Below are positions 49,733 through 59,348 of a stretch of 64,000 nt of DNA, piece by piece (positions within the stretch are counted from its first letter, which is position 1; each line of letters opens with the position of its first letter). The translations under genes were made by a program, and so were the position numbers. This DNA is from an uncultured Hungatella sp. GTDB taxonomy: Bacteria; Bacillota; Clostridia; Lachnospirales; Lachnospiraceae. The DNA is taken from positions 5,321 through 69,320 of the forward strand of contig CAJUPP010000011.1 in the NCBI GenBank assembly GCA_910588325.1. The letters run 5' to 3'. The notes under the pieces are model-generated. The model was given only the letters and a program-made list of their open reading frames with translations, was not told where the DNA came from and did not search any database.

Positions 49733-50989
49733 ATGAAGATAGCAGTATTAGGAAGAAACAAACAGTTAACGGATTTGGGAAAACTATTTAACCAGAATGT
49801 GGAAATATCATTTTTTCTTGATAATAATACGAACTTGTCAGGAACTTGGATTGGTGATAAGAAAATATATTCCCCCTATGACTTTCCGAAGGGAGAGGTT
49901 GATTATATTGTTGTTTTTTTAATGGAATATGAGGCGGTTAATCAGGAGTTCATTGACTTGGGGATTGATAGAAAGCAGATAATAAATTTTAACAGCTCAG
50001 ACTTAGAGATATTTGAACACGGGGATATTTTTGATTTAGATGAGGCCGAAAAATATCGGCTAAAACTGAAAATAGAATATTTGGAAAGACGTATGAAACA
50101 ATTTGAAAAGAACCAGCAATTTTTCGAAGAGAGTTATATGTATGAAATAGCTGCAAAGCTAAACAAGGGGGAGCTTACTCTGCCAATTATATCCAGTGTA
50201 GAGGATACATACAAAAAAATTATAATGGATAAATGCTCTGTCAGTAGATATGGCGATGGAGAATTTGAAATGATTTTAGGACATGGAATTGTATATCAAA
50301 ATGCAGATGAAAAATTAGCTGAACGTTTACAAGATATTTTGTGCTCTGATTTAGACAATCACATTGTAGCCATTGCAGATGACTATGGTGGAATGGAAGG
50401 AATACGAAAAGAAAATAGAAATACTATCAGAAGATATATGACTGAGGAAAAAAGGATGGAGCATTATCGTCTATTGGATATGGATAGAAAATATTATAAC
50501 GCTTACATCAGCAGACCTTATGTAATATATCCTCATAATCAAACAGAAGCGGCGAGGAAACGATTTGAGGATTTAAAGCAGATATGGAATGACCAAGATA
50601 TTTTGTTTGTGGAAGGCGAAAAGACCCGTATGGGAGTTGGAAACGATTTGTTTCATAATGCCAGAAGCGTAACCAGAGTGATTGCTCCAAGTGAAAATGC
50701 ATTTACTGTTTATGATGAAATCTATCATGCTGCATTGCAATATGGCCCAAATAAGTTGATTCTCATAGCGCTTGGGCCTACAGCCACGGTATTGGCATAT
50801 GACCTGGCGAAAGCAGGATATTGGGCTTTGGATATCGGACATTTAGACTTAGAGTATGAGTGGTTTTTAAAAGGAAAAGGATACAGCTACATTCTTCACA
50901 AGTATAACAACGAAATGCCTGGGGACACGAATATACAGGATATTTATGATGAGGACTACGAGAAGTCTATTTTAAAAACAATCAGGTAA
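49733..50989 (+). CDS. GT-D-type (DUF1792) glycosyltransferase with N-terminal Rossmann-like domain
   Basis: Residues 1-90 are a diverged Rossmann domain, then a coiled linker (about 108-135, EYLERRMKQFEKNQQF). Residues 150-400 resemble the DUF1792/GT-D family known from Fap1 serine-rich repeat glycoprotein glycosylation: SVSRYGDGEFEMIL with the DxE motif Asp175-x-Glu177, VEGEKTRMGVGNDLF and LGPTATVLAYDLAKAGYWALDIGHLDLEY. The known members extend glycans on a surface adhesin, which bears on the target of this locus. 418 residues. Confidence 0.85.
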   Translation: MKIAVLGRNKQLTDLGKLFNQNVEISFFLDNNTNLSGTWIGDKKIYSPYDFPKGEVDYIVVFLMEYEAVNQEFIDLGIDRKQIINFNSSDLEIFEHGDIFDLDEAEKYRLKLKIEYLERRMKQFEKNQQFFEESYMYEIAAKLNKGELTLPIISSVEDTYKKIIMDKCSVSRYGDGEFEMILGHGIVYQNADEKLAERLQDILCSDLDNHIVAIADDYGGMEGIRKENRNTIRRYMTEEKRMEHYRLLDMDRKYYNAYISRPYVIYPHNQTEAARKRFEDLKQIWNDQDILFVEGEKTRMGVGNDLFHNARSVTRVIAPSENAFTVYDEIYHAALQYGPNKLILIALGPTATVLAYDLAKAGYWALDIGHLDLEYEWFLKGKGYSYILHKYNNEMPGDTNIQDIYDEDYEKSILKTIR

Positions 50990-50995
50990 TGAATG

Positions 50996-52114
50996 ATGAA
51001 AATTACAGTCATAACGGTATGCTATAACAGTGCACAAACAATAGAGAATGCGATTAGGAGCGTAATCTTTCAGGATTATGGTGATTTAGAATATATTATC
51101 ATAGATGGTGGATCTACGGATGGTACATTAGAGATTGTTGACAAATATAGGGATCGGATTGCATTATGTGTCAGTGAACCAGATTTTGGGATCTATGATG
51201 CCATGAACAAAGGGTTAAGGAAAGCATCTGGAGATGTTGTGGCTTTTTTGAATAGTGATGATTGGTATATCACGGATATAAATGTATTAAAAAAAGTAGA
51301 AAAATATTTTCAAGAAAGCAAAGCAGACATCGTCAGCGGTAACATCTATATATGGAAAAACGGAGCGAGAAGTAAGGTATTCAGGAAAGATTTAACAGAT
51401 GAAACCATTTTTTTTGAAGTTCCATGTCCACATCCGGCTTTATTTGTCAAAAGAGAATTATATTTAAAGTTCGGAGGGTTTGATACTTCATATAAAATTG
51501 CTGCAGATACGAAATGGATTATTCACGCATATATAAATGGCGCTGATGTTTTGTGTGTGGAGGATTATTTCGCCTGCTTTAGAGACGGTGGTATAAGCAC
51601 AACCAATCAATATGAAGCATTAAAAGAACAGTATGAAATTGTTTTAGGTTATCTGCGAGAAAAGCAGTTGACAAAACTGGAGAAAAAGGCAAACAGCTAT
51701 TATACAAGAGCATTGAAAGGTCTGGAAACAGAAAAGTATGTTGAAATTGCATTGAAAGAAAATAATGCCAAGGTACAGAACCTTTTTGATTATGACAAAA
51801 AATATTATATCTGGGGAGCTGGAATACGAGGCAGAAGATGTTTGCAGATATTTGAGAAATTGAGGCTTCCGGTCATAGGTTTTATTGATTCCAACAAAAA
51901 ACAGGAATCAGAGGAGGGCTATCCGATCATCCGGCCAGAAAATATCGACACCGAAAGCTATCTATGTATCACACCCAGGGATTATGAGGACCAGATTAAG
52001 GCAGAATTAAAACAATCAGGAGTGGAGATGGAAAGAGTGATTACATATTCTAGCCTTGTGGAGAAAATAAGACAGATAGGAATTTCCAGCCATATATTGA
52101 CAGAGGAATCATAA
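50996..52114 (+). CDS. Family 2 glycosyltransferase with C-terminal Rossmann domain
   Basis: The 372-residue protein has a GT-A domain (about 1-230) with ITVITVCYNSAQTIENAI, IIDGGSTDGT and FLNSDDW, plus SEPDFGIYDAMNKGL, typical of the WcaA/WbbD-like group. The C-terminal YGAG-type domain has IWGAGIRGRR (272-281) and GFIDSNKKQ. The start at 50996 or one codon earlier is equally supported. Its stop is adjacent to the start of the next gene. Confidence 0.88.
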   Translation: MKITVITVCYNSAQTIENAIRSVIFQDYGDLEYIIIDGGSTDGTLEIVDKYRDRIALCVSEPDFGIYDAMNKGLRKASGDVVAFLNSDDWYITDINVLKKVEKYFQESKADIVSGNIYIWKNGARSKVFRKDLTDETIFFEVPCPHPALFVKRELYLKFGGFDTSYKIAADTKWIIHAYINGADVLCVEDYFACFRDGGISTTNQYEALKEQYEIVLGYLREKQLTKLEKKANSYYTRALKGLETEKYVEIALKENNAKVQNLFDYDKKYYIWGAGIRGRRCLQIFEKLRLPVIGFIDSNKKQESEEGYPIIRPENIDTESYLCITPRDYEDQIKAELKQSGVEMERVITYSSLVEKIRQIGISSHILTEES

Positions 52115-53674
52115 ATGATACGCAAGATTTTATACTTTATGGATAATTACAGAAGCCTTGGAGGTGCGGCTAACACACTATTGAGGCAGGCTATATTAAT
52201 GAGGCATATTGGCAAGACAGTGATTGTAGCAGTATCAAACGATGGAATTAACCAAGTGTGCGAGGATTATCTGAAGATATGTGCACAAGAGGATATTCCG
52301 ACTTATGAACAAAAATTTTCTGTAGCAAATCAGCCGGAAGGTGTTTCTCTTTTTTCCATTTTAGAGAATTATGACCAGATAAAGGCTTTTATAGATTTGC
52401 AAAAACCAGATATCGTTCATTCGGTTCAACTAAATCCAACTGTAGAACTGGTATGCAGGGAGTTAAAACTCCCCCATGTTATGAACATTTATCAGGCTTT
52501 GCCAGAATTTTTTGTGTTTCCCTATCCGGATATTTTTGCCCGTTTTCACATATGCGATTCTCAATGTTATGCTGCTTTCTGGAAGAAATATCTTAAAACC
52601 AAGTCGTACTGTGTCAGAACTGTGGCACAGAGAGAGAAGAAAAGAGAAAGACATAATTTTGCAGAGAACCTCAGATTCATATGTGTAGGGCAGTTGTGTG
52701 AGCGTAAAAATCAATTAGAAGTAATGAAAGCCTTTCGTTTGGCGGTTAAGAGAGGGCTGAAAGGGACACTGGAGATTTGGGGACATGTGGACTCTTCTTA
52801 TGCAGATAAATGTCAGCAATATATCTCGGATCATATGTTAGGAAATTACATATCAATAAAAGGGTTTTCTGACGATTTAGAGAATATCTATCAAGAATGC
52901 GATGCACTAATCTGTGGCAGCACCAGTGAATCTTATCCTAATGTGGTTTCCGAGGCATTGGCGAATCAGGTTATCGTGATTACTACCCCTGTAGCAGGGG
53001 TGCCAGAAATCATAAGGGACAGGGAGAATGGGTATCTCTGTAAAGGATATTCGGCAGAATGTATTGCAGATAAAATCATGGTTTTTGAACAGGACATAAG
53101 AACTGGAGCGATCAAGAAAGTTTGGTCTCATGCAAATGACACCTATGACAGAGTGCATTCACCAATAGCTGTGACGGAAAGTTTGATAAAAACATATGAT
53201 GAGATTTTATTAGAATACAGGCAGAAGAGTTGCTCTCTTTATACAATAGAAGATTTAAAAGAGGAATTTAAGGAGACAATTGATTGCTTTTTGAAATACA
53301 GGGACCAATTTACAGATGAAGCATTTATTAAGATGAATCTTTGGAAAATCCATTTTGTGGTCCTGTGTTTAAAAAGAACAGGATTAAATAAAAATCAAGG
53401 TTTCTATATCTGGGGGACTGGAAAGCTTGGAGGTTATTATAAAGAAATCATAGAAATATTTGCGCCGGATATCAGAATATCAGGTTTTATAGACTCTTAT
53501 AAAACAGGTGACTATATGGGATATCAGATAGTTCCCCCAAAAGATATTTTAAGGGGACCGAAAAAGACGCTCTTGCTCGGCGTTTTCAGAGCAGAAGAGA
53601 TTATAGAAACTTTGAGAAAAAGCGATTATAGATACGGAACTGATTATTTTAAATTTGAACAGATACCATGGTAG
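52115..53674 (+). CDS. Family 4 glycosyltransferase with C-terminal Rossmann domain
   Basis: A GT-B enzyme of 519 residues: GGAANTLLRQAILM near the N-terminus, FICVGQLCERKNQLEVMKAF, and SYPNVVSEALANQVIVITTPVAGVPEII carrying the retaining E-x7-E-like motif. Residues 428-519 are the YGAG-type domain (IWGTGKLGG, 432-440; GFIDSYKTGDYMG). No gap separates it from the preceding glycosyltransferase gene. Confidence 0.9.
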   Translation: MIRKILYFMDNYRSLGGAANTLLRQAILMRHIGKTVIVAVSNDGINQVCEDYLKICAQEDIPTYEQKFSVANQPEGVSLFSILENYDQIKAFIDLQKPDIVHSVQLNPTVELVCRELKLPHVMNIYQALPEFFVFPYPDIFARFHICDSQCYAAFWKKYLKTKSYCVRTVAQREKKRERHNFAENLRFICVGQLCERKNQLEVMKAFRLAVKRGLKGTLEIWGHVDSSYADKCQQYISDHMLGNYISIKGFSDDLENIYQECDALICGSTSESYPNVVSEALANQVIVITTPVAGVPEIIRDRENGYLCKGYSAECIADKIMVFEQDIRTGAIKKVWSHANDTYDRVHSPIAVTESLIKTYDEILLEYRQKSCSLYTIEDLKEEFKETIDCFLKYRDQFTDEAFIKMNLWKIHFVVLCLKRTGLNKNQGFYIWGTGKLGGYYKEIIEIFAPDIRISGFIDSYKTGDYMGYQIVPPKDILRGPKKTLLLGVFRAEEIIETLRKSDYRYGTDYFKFEQIPW

Positions 53675-53701
53675 CAGAAGACCTTGGGCATGAGGGATAG
53701 T

Positions 53702-54898
53702 ATGAAGACCTATTATGTGGAAAGCTTGATTGAAAAAATTGGACAAAATATTAAGGTGTTGATTGAGCAGAAGGTTATCACAGATAAAAAAAAGATTGTG
53801 TTGTATGGGCTGGATACCTTTTCTTTTGGAATGAGAACCATACTCTCAAATCTGGGATTCAAAGTAGACAGTTATATCTCAGAAGATTCAGAGCAGGTTG
53901 TGAGATATAAAAGACATGTAAAAGCAGTAAGTTCTCGCTATCTGAATTCCTTAAGGGATTTGATTGGGATCTGTGATTTAGAGGAGAGGCTGGCAGATTT
54001 TGATGAGAATTTGTTGATACTCAGCGGCTCCAAGAGCTGTCCCAAGAAAAGGCTGGCAGAATTAAAGTATCAGGAACAGGTGAATTATTTTCAGGTGTAT
54101 GACTGGGAAAAGGACGAGTTTTCAGAATTTGTTAGAGGAAAGAAAAAGATATCCTTAAAAGAAATGCAGAATATTGAAAAAGAAATGCTTTTTCAAGTGG
54201 ATCAATTCTGTATAGAGAATGGAATCCGGTATTGGGTATGTGGAGGAACCCTGCTTGGCACAATACGGCATAAGGGTTTTATTCCCTGGGATGATGATAT
54301 CGATCTTTTTCTGCCATGGAAGGATTATAAAAGATTTTTAGAAGAATTCAAACCGACTGGCAGATATGATCTGATTATCCCAGATAAAGCAGACAAAAAA
54401 GACTATTTTGAGTTATGGACGAAAATGATTGATAAACATACAGTTGTCAGGGAACATGTTGATTTTATGAGAAAAGTTCATCCTGTTTCGATTGATATCT
54501 TTCCATTGATTGGAATGCCAAAAGGAGCAGAGGAACGAAAACATTTTTTTGAAGAATTTAGTGAACTGGATAAAAAAATATGGGAAGATTTTTATGCCAA
54601 TAACGGAAGATTAGGTGTGTATGACAAATGGTATCCTTCTCAGAAAAAGTTTTTAGAAATGTATGATTTTGATGAATCCAGCTATGTGGGAGTTTTAGGA
54701 ACTGCATACAGGGAAAATGACTGTACAACTAAAAAAGTCTATGATTCTACACTCCGTATGTCATTTGAAGATATAGAGGTCAATGTGCCAACAGGATTTC
54801 AGGAGTATCTCGATAACCTGTATGGAAAGGGGTGGCGAGAGCTTCCAGATGAGAATAAAAGAACTTCACACCATAACATGGAGTCATACTGGCTGTAA
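53702..54898 (+). CDS. LicD-family phosphotransferase with N-terminal Rossmann-like domain
   Basis: Residues 1-150 form a diverged YGAG-type domain (LYGLDTFSFG, 34-43). Residues 155-398 are LicD: VCGGTLLGTIRHKGFIPWDDDID with Gly181-Gly182 and Asp197-Asp199. This is the second LicD of the locus and is larger than the first (398 residues). It may add a different CDP-borne group or act on a different site. GAGGGATAGT lies just before the ATG at 53702; ATGs at 53684 and 53690 are alternatives. Confidence 0.86.
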   Translation: MKTYYVESLIEKIGQNIKVLIEQKVITDKKKIVLYGLDTFSFGMRTILSNLGFKVDSYISEDSEQVVRYKRHVKAVSSRYLNSLRDLIGICDLEERLADFDENLLILSGSKSCPKKRLAELKYQEQVNYFQVYDWEKDEFSEFVRGKKKISLKEMQNIEKEMLFQVDQFCIENGIRYWVCGGTLLGTIRHKGFIPWDDDIDLFLPWKDYKRFLEEFKPTGRYDLIIPDKADKKDYFELWTKMIDKHTVVREHVDFMRKVHPVSIDIFPLIGMPKGAEERKHFFEEFSELDKKIWEDFYANNGRLGVYDKWYPSQKKFLEMYDFDESSYVGVLGTAYRENDCTTKKVYDSTLRMSFEDIEVNVPTGFQEYLDNLYGKGWRELPDENKRTSHHNMESYWL

Positions 54899-54912
54899 GA
54901 GAGGAAGAATGA

Positions 54913-56199
54913 ATGCCAAAGGTTTCGGTAATTGTACCAGTTTATAATGTGGAGAACTATCTGCCGCAATGTCTGGATAGTATCCTTGCCCAGACTTTAA
55001 AAGATATTGAGATTATCTGTGTGGATGACGGTTCCACGGATCAAAGCGGTGAAATATTAGATCAGTATGCCAGCAAGGACAAGCGTTTTATGGTATTGCA
55101 TCGCGCAAATTCCGGATATGGTGCAGCTATGAATGCAGGACTTGATGTGGCAAAAGGGGAGTATATAGGGATTGCAGAGAGTGATGACTGCATTCTGCCA
55201 GAGATGTATGAGACTCTGTATCTTGCGGCTGTAAGAGATGATCTGGATCTGGTCAAATCGGATGCCATCTACTGGATAGAAAGTCTTGGATATCGGAAAA
55301 GAATTCATGATCCATGGCTGGATGACTATTATGACCGTGTACTGTATGAGGAAGACAGAAATCTGCTTTTCGATTTTTTTATGAACATCTGGACAGGGAT
55401 TTATAAACGGACCTTCTTACAGCAGTTTACGATCCGGTTTCATGAGAGCTCCGGAGCTTCCTATCAGGACAATGGCTTTTGGATCCAGACCCTTTTGTAC
55501 TGTCAAAAAGCGAAGTGGTTAAATCAGGCATTTTATTGGTACAGGCAGGATAATCCACAGGCTTCTGTAAAGAGCAAGACAAAGATTATGGCAATGACAA
55601 AGGAGTATGAGTTTTTAGCCCGAACCTTGTGTGACAGAAAGGATTACCATTTCCTGTCTTACTGCTACTACTACAAATTATATCGGCACAGAGGGACTTT
55701 TCTTCGCATTGCAGATGAGCAGAAACGAATGTTCTGTGATCAGATTCAAAAAGATTTTAGACTCTATCAAGGATTTATAAAAGGAAACTATTTCCTGGAA
55801 AACTGGTACAGGAAGATTGTAAAAAACCCTGACGGTGTATGTGAGGAAGTCATACGGAAGAAAGCAGAAGTTCAAGTTAGGCTTGACCATGCAGGAGGAA
55901 TTATCATTTATGGAGCCGGGCGGAGAGGAGATGTTATTTTCCGAGGTCTGTATCAAGAAGGATATTCTGACCTGATTCGCTGTTTTGCCGTGTCACAGAA
56001 ACCTTCTGGGGAAATGATAGCAGGAAAGCAGATATTGTCCATAGAGGAAGCGCTGAGAAGATTCCCTGATGGACTGGTCATTCTGGCTGTGGCTCGTGGA
56101 AGTGGAATGTATCAGCAGATGGCAGAAAACCTGGCAGCTCTGGGAATCACCGACTATATGGACGGCTCTGATCTGGAGGAGAATTTCTACATTATTTAA
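54913..56199 (+). CDS. Family 2 glycosyltransferase with C-terminal Rossmann domain
   Basis: The 428-residue protein has a GT-A domain (about 1-250): VSVIVPVYNVENYLPQCLDS, CVDDGSTDQS, RANSGYGAAMNAGLD and ESDDCI. The segment NPQASVKSK is common in GT2 proteins of lactobacilli and clostridia. The YGAG-type domain is at the C-terminus (IYGAGRRGD, 332-340). AGAGAGGAAG precedes the ATG. Confidence 0.9.
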   Translation: MPKVSVIVPVYNVENYLPQCLDSILAQTLKDIEIICVDDGSTDQSGEILDQYASKDKRFMVLHRANSGYGAAMNAGLDVAKGEYIGIAESDDCILPEMYETLYLAAVRDDLDLVKSDAIYWIESLGYRKRIHDPWLDDYYDRVLYEEDRNLLFDFFMNIWTGIYKRTFLQQFTIRFHESSGASYQDNGFWIQTLLYCQKAKWLNQAFYWYRQDNPQASVKSKTKIMAMTKEYEFLARTLCDRKDYHFLSYCYYYKLYRHRGTFLRIADEQKRMFCDQIQKDFRLYQGFIKGNYFLENWYRKIVKNPDGVCEEVIRKKAEVQVRLDHAGGIIIYGAGRRGDVIFRGLYQEGYSDLIRCFAVSQKPSGEMIAGKQILSIEEALRRFPDGLVILAVARGSGMYQQMAENLAALGITDYMDGSDLEENFYII

Positions 56200-56226
56200 T
56201 TATGGAAGGCACAAAGGGAATAAGCG

Positions 56227-56940
56227 ATGAACATAGCAATGATTATTGCAGGAGGAAAAGGACTTCGGACAAAACAGGATATACCAAAGCAATTTTTAAA
56301 TATTTGTGATAAGCCAGTGATTGTCTATACTATGGAGGCGTTTCAGAGACATCCGGAGATTGACAGAATTCTGGTGGTGTGCATTGATGGGTGGCAGGAA
56401 ATGCTGAAGGCATATGCCAGCCAGTTTAATATTACCAAGTTAACATGGATCACGGCAGGCGGAGAGAATGGGCAGGAGTCCATTCATAACGGGCTGATGG
56501 AACTGGAAAAGCACTGTGAGGAGTCGGATCTAATATTAATTCATGACGGAATCCGGCCAAACGTGTCTCAGGAGATTATATCAGGGTGTATTGCAGAATG
56601 CAGGCTTCACGGTTCTGCGATTACCGTTATTCCCTGTGCGGAAGCGATGCTTTTGCGCAGTGATAGTCTAAACAGTTCTTCGGCCCTGATTGCCAGGGAA
56701 ATGCTGGCCAGGACCCAGACGCCCCAGGCATTTCCTTTAGGAAAGCTTTTGTGGGCCCACAGGGAGGCACAGAAGCGGGGGATCTGCGATTCCACAGCCT
56801 CCTGCACCCTGATGGTAGAGCTGGGACAAGAGGTTTATTTTTGCCCAGGGTCTGAAAAAAACATAAAAATTACGACTACAGAGGATATTGAGATTTTTAA
56901 AGCCCTTCTGATTGCAGGAAAAGACGATTGGCTGAAATAG
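56227..56940 (+). CDS. IspD/TarI-family cytidylyltransferase
   Basis: The 237-residue protein uses CTP to activate a polyol phosphate: AMIIAGGKGLRTKQDIPKQF (AGGKG, 8-12), ILIHDGIRPNVS and the C-terminal NIKITTTEDIEI match IspD and its ribitol-5-phosphate relative TarI. Because it sits in a glycan locus directly before a reductase-like SDR, a TarI-like role giving CDP-ribitol or another CDP-alditol is more likely than isoprenoid synthesis, but sequence alone does not separate the two. Confidence 0.85.
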   Translation: MNIAMIIAGGKGLRTKQDIPKQFLNICDKPVIVYTMEAFQRHPEIDRILVVCIDGWQEMLKAYASQFNITKLTWITAGGENGQESIHNGLMELEKHCEESDLILIHDGIRPNVSQEIISGCIAECRLHGSAITVIPCAEAMLLRSDSLNSSSALIAREMLARTQTPQAFPLGKLLWAHREAQKRGICDSTASCTLMVELGQEVYFCPGSEKNIKITTTEDIEIFKALLIAGKDDWLK

Positions 56941-56976
56941 AATACGGATCTTAAGAAAGGACGGCTGAAATAGAAG

Positions 56977-58026
56977 ATGTACCTGATGCAGGAGGCATAC
57001 AGACAGGATTTGGAAAATGCATGGAGGGGAATTGTAAACAGGGAAAGGCTCAGCAGTAAAAAAGTTCTGATTACTGGGGCAACCGGTTTAATCGGTTCAT
57101 TTATGACAGATTTGTTGTTATATGCCAATCGGATTCAAGGGATGGAAATAGATATTTATATATTGGCCAGAGACGAAAAACGGGTAACAAAACGGTTTGC
57201 TTCAAGCCTGGGAGTGGAAAAGTTTCACTGTATTTTTCAGGATGTGACAAAAGCATTAAACCTGAAAGGTTCTCTGGATTATATCATTCACGCCGCAGGA
57301 GACGGATTTCCTTCTGCCTTTCGGACAGCTCCGGTAGAGACTATGACGCCTGCATTGCTGGGAACGTATCAGCTTTTACAGTATGCAAGAAAAGTGGAAC
57401 TGGAAAAGTTTTTATATATTTCCAGCGGAGAAGTTTATGGAAAACTGCCTGCAGCGAAGCAGGCGTTTGAGGAAAAAGACTGTGGATATCTAGACAGTAT
57501 GGCAGTACGTTCCTGCTATCCTATGGCAAAACGGTGTGCAGAAACTTTGTGCGTCTCTTTCAGTGAACAATATCACGTCCCTGTGGTAATAGCACGGCCC
57601 AGCCATGTCTATGGGGCGTGTACTTCGATTCATGATAACAGGGCGACAGTCCAGTTTTTAAACGCTGTACTTGAAGGAAAAAATGTAATCTTGAACAGCC
57701 ACGGCAGACAGATGAGAAGTTATACCTATGTAGCGGACTGCGTATCTGGCGTTTTTACGATTCTTCTAAACGGTGCAGATAGGGAAGCTTATAATGTTGC
57801 CAACAGAATATCAAGACTTACGATTGCAGAATTTGCCCGGATTCTTGCAGAAACGGCACAGACAAGATGCGAGATTAGGATACCAAGTGAAGAAGAGAAG
57901 AGGGAATATACGCCGATTGAATATGCAGTTCTTGATTCTTCAAAGCTGGAGAAACTGGGCTGGAGGGGACAATATCCTATTTATAAAGGGATTCGGCAGA
58001 TGCTGGAAATTAAAAAGGCGGAGTGA
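56977..58026 (+). CDS. NAD-dependent epimerase/dehydratase-like SDR protein
   Basis: An extended short-chain dehydrogenase of 349 residues with ITGATGLIGSF, YIIHAAGDGFPS, ISSGEVYGKLP and the catalytic Tyr-x3-Lys in CYPMAKRCAE. IARPSHVYGACTS and YTYVADCVSG fit sugar-nucleotide dehydratases or epimerases. The N-terminal 30 residues (QEAYRQDLENAWRGIVN) precede the fold, as in some CDP-sugar or CDP-alditol proteins. It follows the cytidylyltransferase and may act on its product. Confidence 0.85.
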   Translation: MYLMQEAYRQDLENAWRGIVNRERLSSKKVLITGATGLIGSFMTDLLLYANRIQGMEIDIYILARDEKRVTKRFASSLGVEKFHCIFQDVTKALNLKGSLDYIIHAAGDGFPSAFRTAPVETMTPALLGTYQLLQYARKVELEKFLYISSGEVYGKLPAAKQAFEEKDCGYLDSMAVRSCYPMAKRCAETLCVSFSEQYHVPVVIARPSHVYGACTSIHDNRATVQFLNAVLEGKNVILNSHGRQMRSYTYVADCVSGVFTILLNGADREAYNVANRISRLTIAEFARILAETAQTRCEIRIPSEEEKREYTPIEYAVLDSSKLEKLGWRGQYPIYKGIRQMLEIKKAE

Positions 58027-58033
58027 AAAGACT

Positions 58034-59347
58034 ATGAAAAACTTATATGAAAAACTACAAAATCATGAAGAGAAGTTGTCACTAATCGGTCTTGGATACG
58101 TGGGAATGCCAATCGCAGTTGCATTTGCAAAGAAGATAGACGTAATCGGATTTGATTTAAATCATGAGAAGATAAAATTATATCAGGCAGGAGTGGACCC
58201 TACGAAGGAGGTAGGAGATGAGGCGGTCAGAAACACAACCGTAGATTTTACCTTTGACGAAGCCAGGTTGAAAGAAGCGAAGTTTCACATCGTAGCGGTT
58301 CCTACACCAGTCAGGGAAGACCATACTCCTGATTTGTCTCCTGTTGAGAGCGCCTCTGCGATTCTGGGGCGGAATCTGACAAAAGGAAGCGTCGTTGTGT
58401 ATGAATCGACCGTGTATCCGGGTGTGACGGAGGAGATCTGTATTCCTATTTTGGAGAAGGAATCCAGATTGAAATGTGGAACAGATTTTAAAATCGGGTA
58501 TAGCCCGGAACGGATTAATCCAGGGGATAAGGTACATAGACTGGAGACTATTAAAAAGATTGTAAGCGGAATGGATGCAGAGACTTTGGAGCTTGTGGCA
58601 GAGGTTTACCAGCTTGTGGTTGATGCGGGAATCTATAAAGCAGAAAGTATCCGAGTGGCAGAGGCGGCGAAAGTGATCGAAAATTCTCAGCGCGATATCA
58701 ACATTGCGTTTATGAATGAGCTGTCCATCATTTTTAACAAAATGGGAATTGATACCAAGGCGGTGCTGGAGGCAGCAGGAACCAAGTGGAACTTTTTGAA
58801 CTTCTATCCCGGACTGGTTGGGGGGCACTGCATAGGCGTAGATCCCTATTATCTCACATATAAGGCAGAAAGGCTGGGATACCATAGCCAGATCATTCTT
58901 TCCGGCCGTCGAATTAATGATGACATGGGGCGGTATGTGGCAGAGAATTGCGTAAAAAGCCTGATTGCGGCGGATAAGGGAGTGAAACAGGCTAAAGTGG
59001 CGATTCTGGGTTTTACATTTAAAGAAAACTGTCCAGATACGAGAAATACAAAGATTATAGATATTATAAAAGAATTAAAAGAATACGGGATTCATCCCGT
59101 TGTGGCGGACCCGGCAGCGGATGCGGGGGAAGCAGAACAGCTCTATGGCCTTCGCCTTGCCCAAGTAAAAGATATCAGCCATATGGATGCGGTGATTTTG
59201 GCTGTGGCCCATAAGGAATTTCAGAAATGGGAGGTCTCTGATTTTGATAAATTGTTTGGTTCTGGGAAAAAAGTTCTGCTGGATGTGAAAGGGATCTTTA
59301 ACCGAAGAGAATTTGAACAAGCCGATTATTGTTACTGGAGGTTATAA
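58034..59347 (+). CDS. UDP-N-acetylhexosamine 6-dehydrogenase (WbpO/TviB type)
   Basis: Oxidises UDP-GalNAc or UDP-GlcNAc to the uronic acid with two NAD. The 437-residue protein has GLGYVGMP (19-26), the linking helix with EAAKVIENSQRDINIAF, and catalytic Cys266 in GGHCIGVDPYYL. AVLDSS upstream belongs to the previous gene; the start at 58034 follows GGAGTG. It is paired with the 4-epimerase directly downstream, as in wbpO-wbpP or tviB-tviC. Confidence 0.93.
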   Translation: MKNLYEKLQNHEEKLSLIGLGYVGMPIAVAFAKKIDVIGFDLNHEKIKLYQAGVDPTKEVGDEAVRNTTVDFTFDEARLKEAKFHIVAVPTPVREDHTPDLSPVESASAILGRNLTKGSVVVYESTVYPGVTEEICIPILEKESRLKCGTDFKIGYSPERINPGDKVHRLETIKKIVSGMDAETLELVAEVYQLVVDAGIYKAESIRVAEAAKVIENSQRDINIAFMNELSIIFNKMGIDTKAVLEAAGTKWNFLNFYPGLVGGHCIGVDPYYLTYKAERLGYHSQIILSGRRINDDMGRYVAENCVKSLIAADKGVKQAKVAILGFTFKENCPDTRNTKIIDIIKELKEYGIHPVVADPAADAGEAEQLYGLRLAQVKDISHMDAVILAVAHKEFQKWEVSDFDKLFGSGKKVLLDVKGIFNRREFEQADYCYWRL

Positions 59348-59348
59348 A

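Noticed and set aside
56227..56940. Assignment as the housekeeping isoprenoid enzyme IspD
   Set aside because: The sequence would allow it, but the position between glycosyltransferase and sugar-nucleotide genes favours a TarI-like role, so no gene symbol was given.
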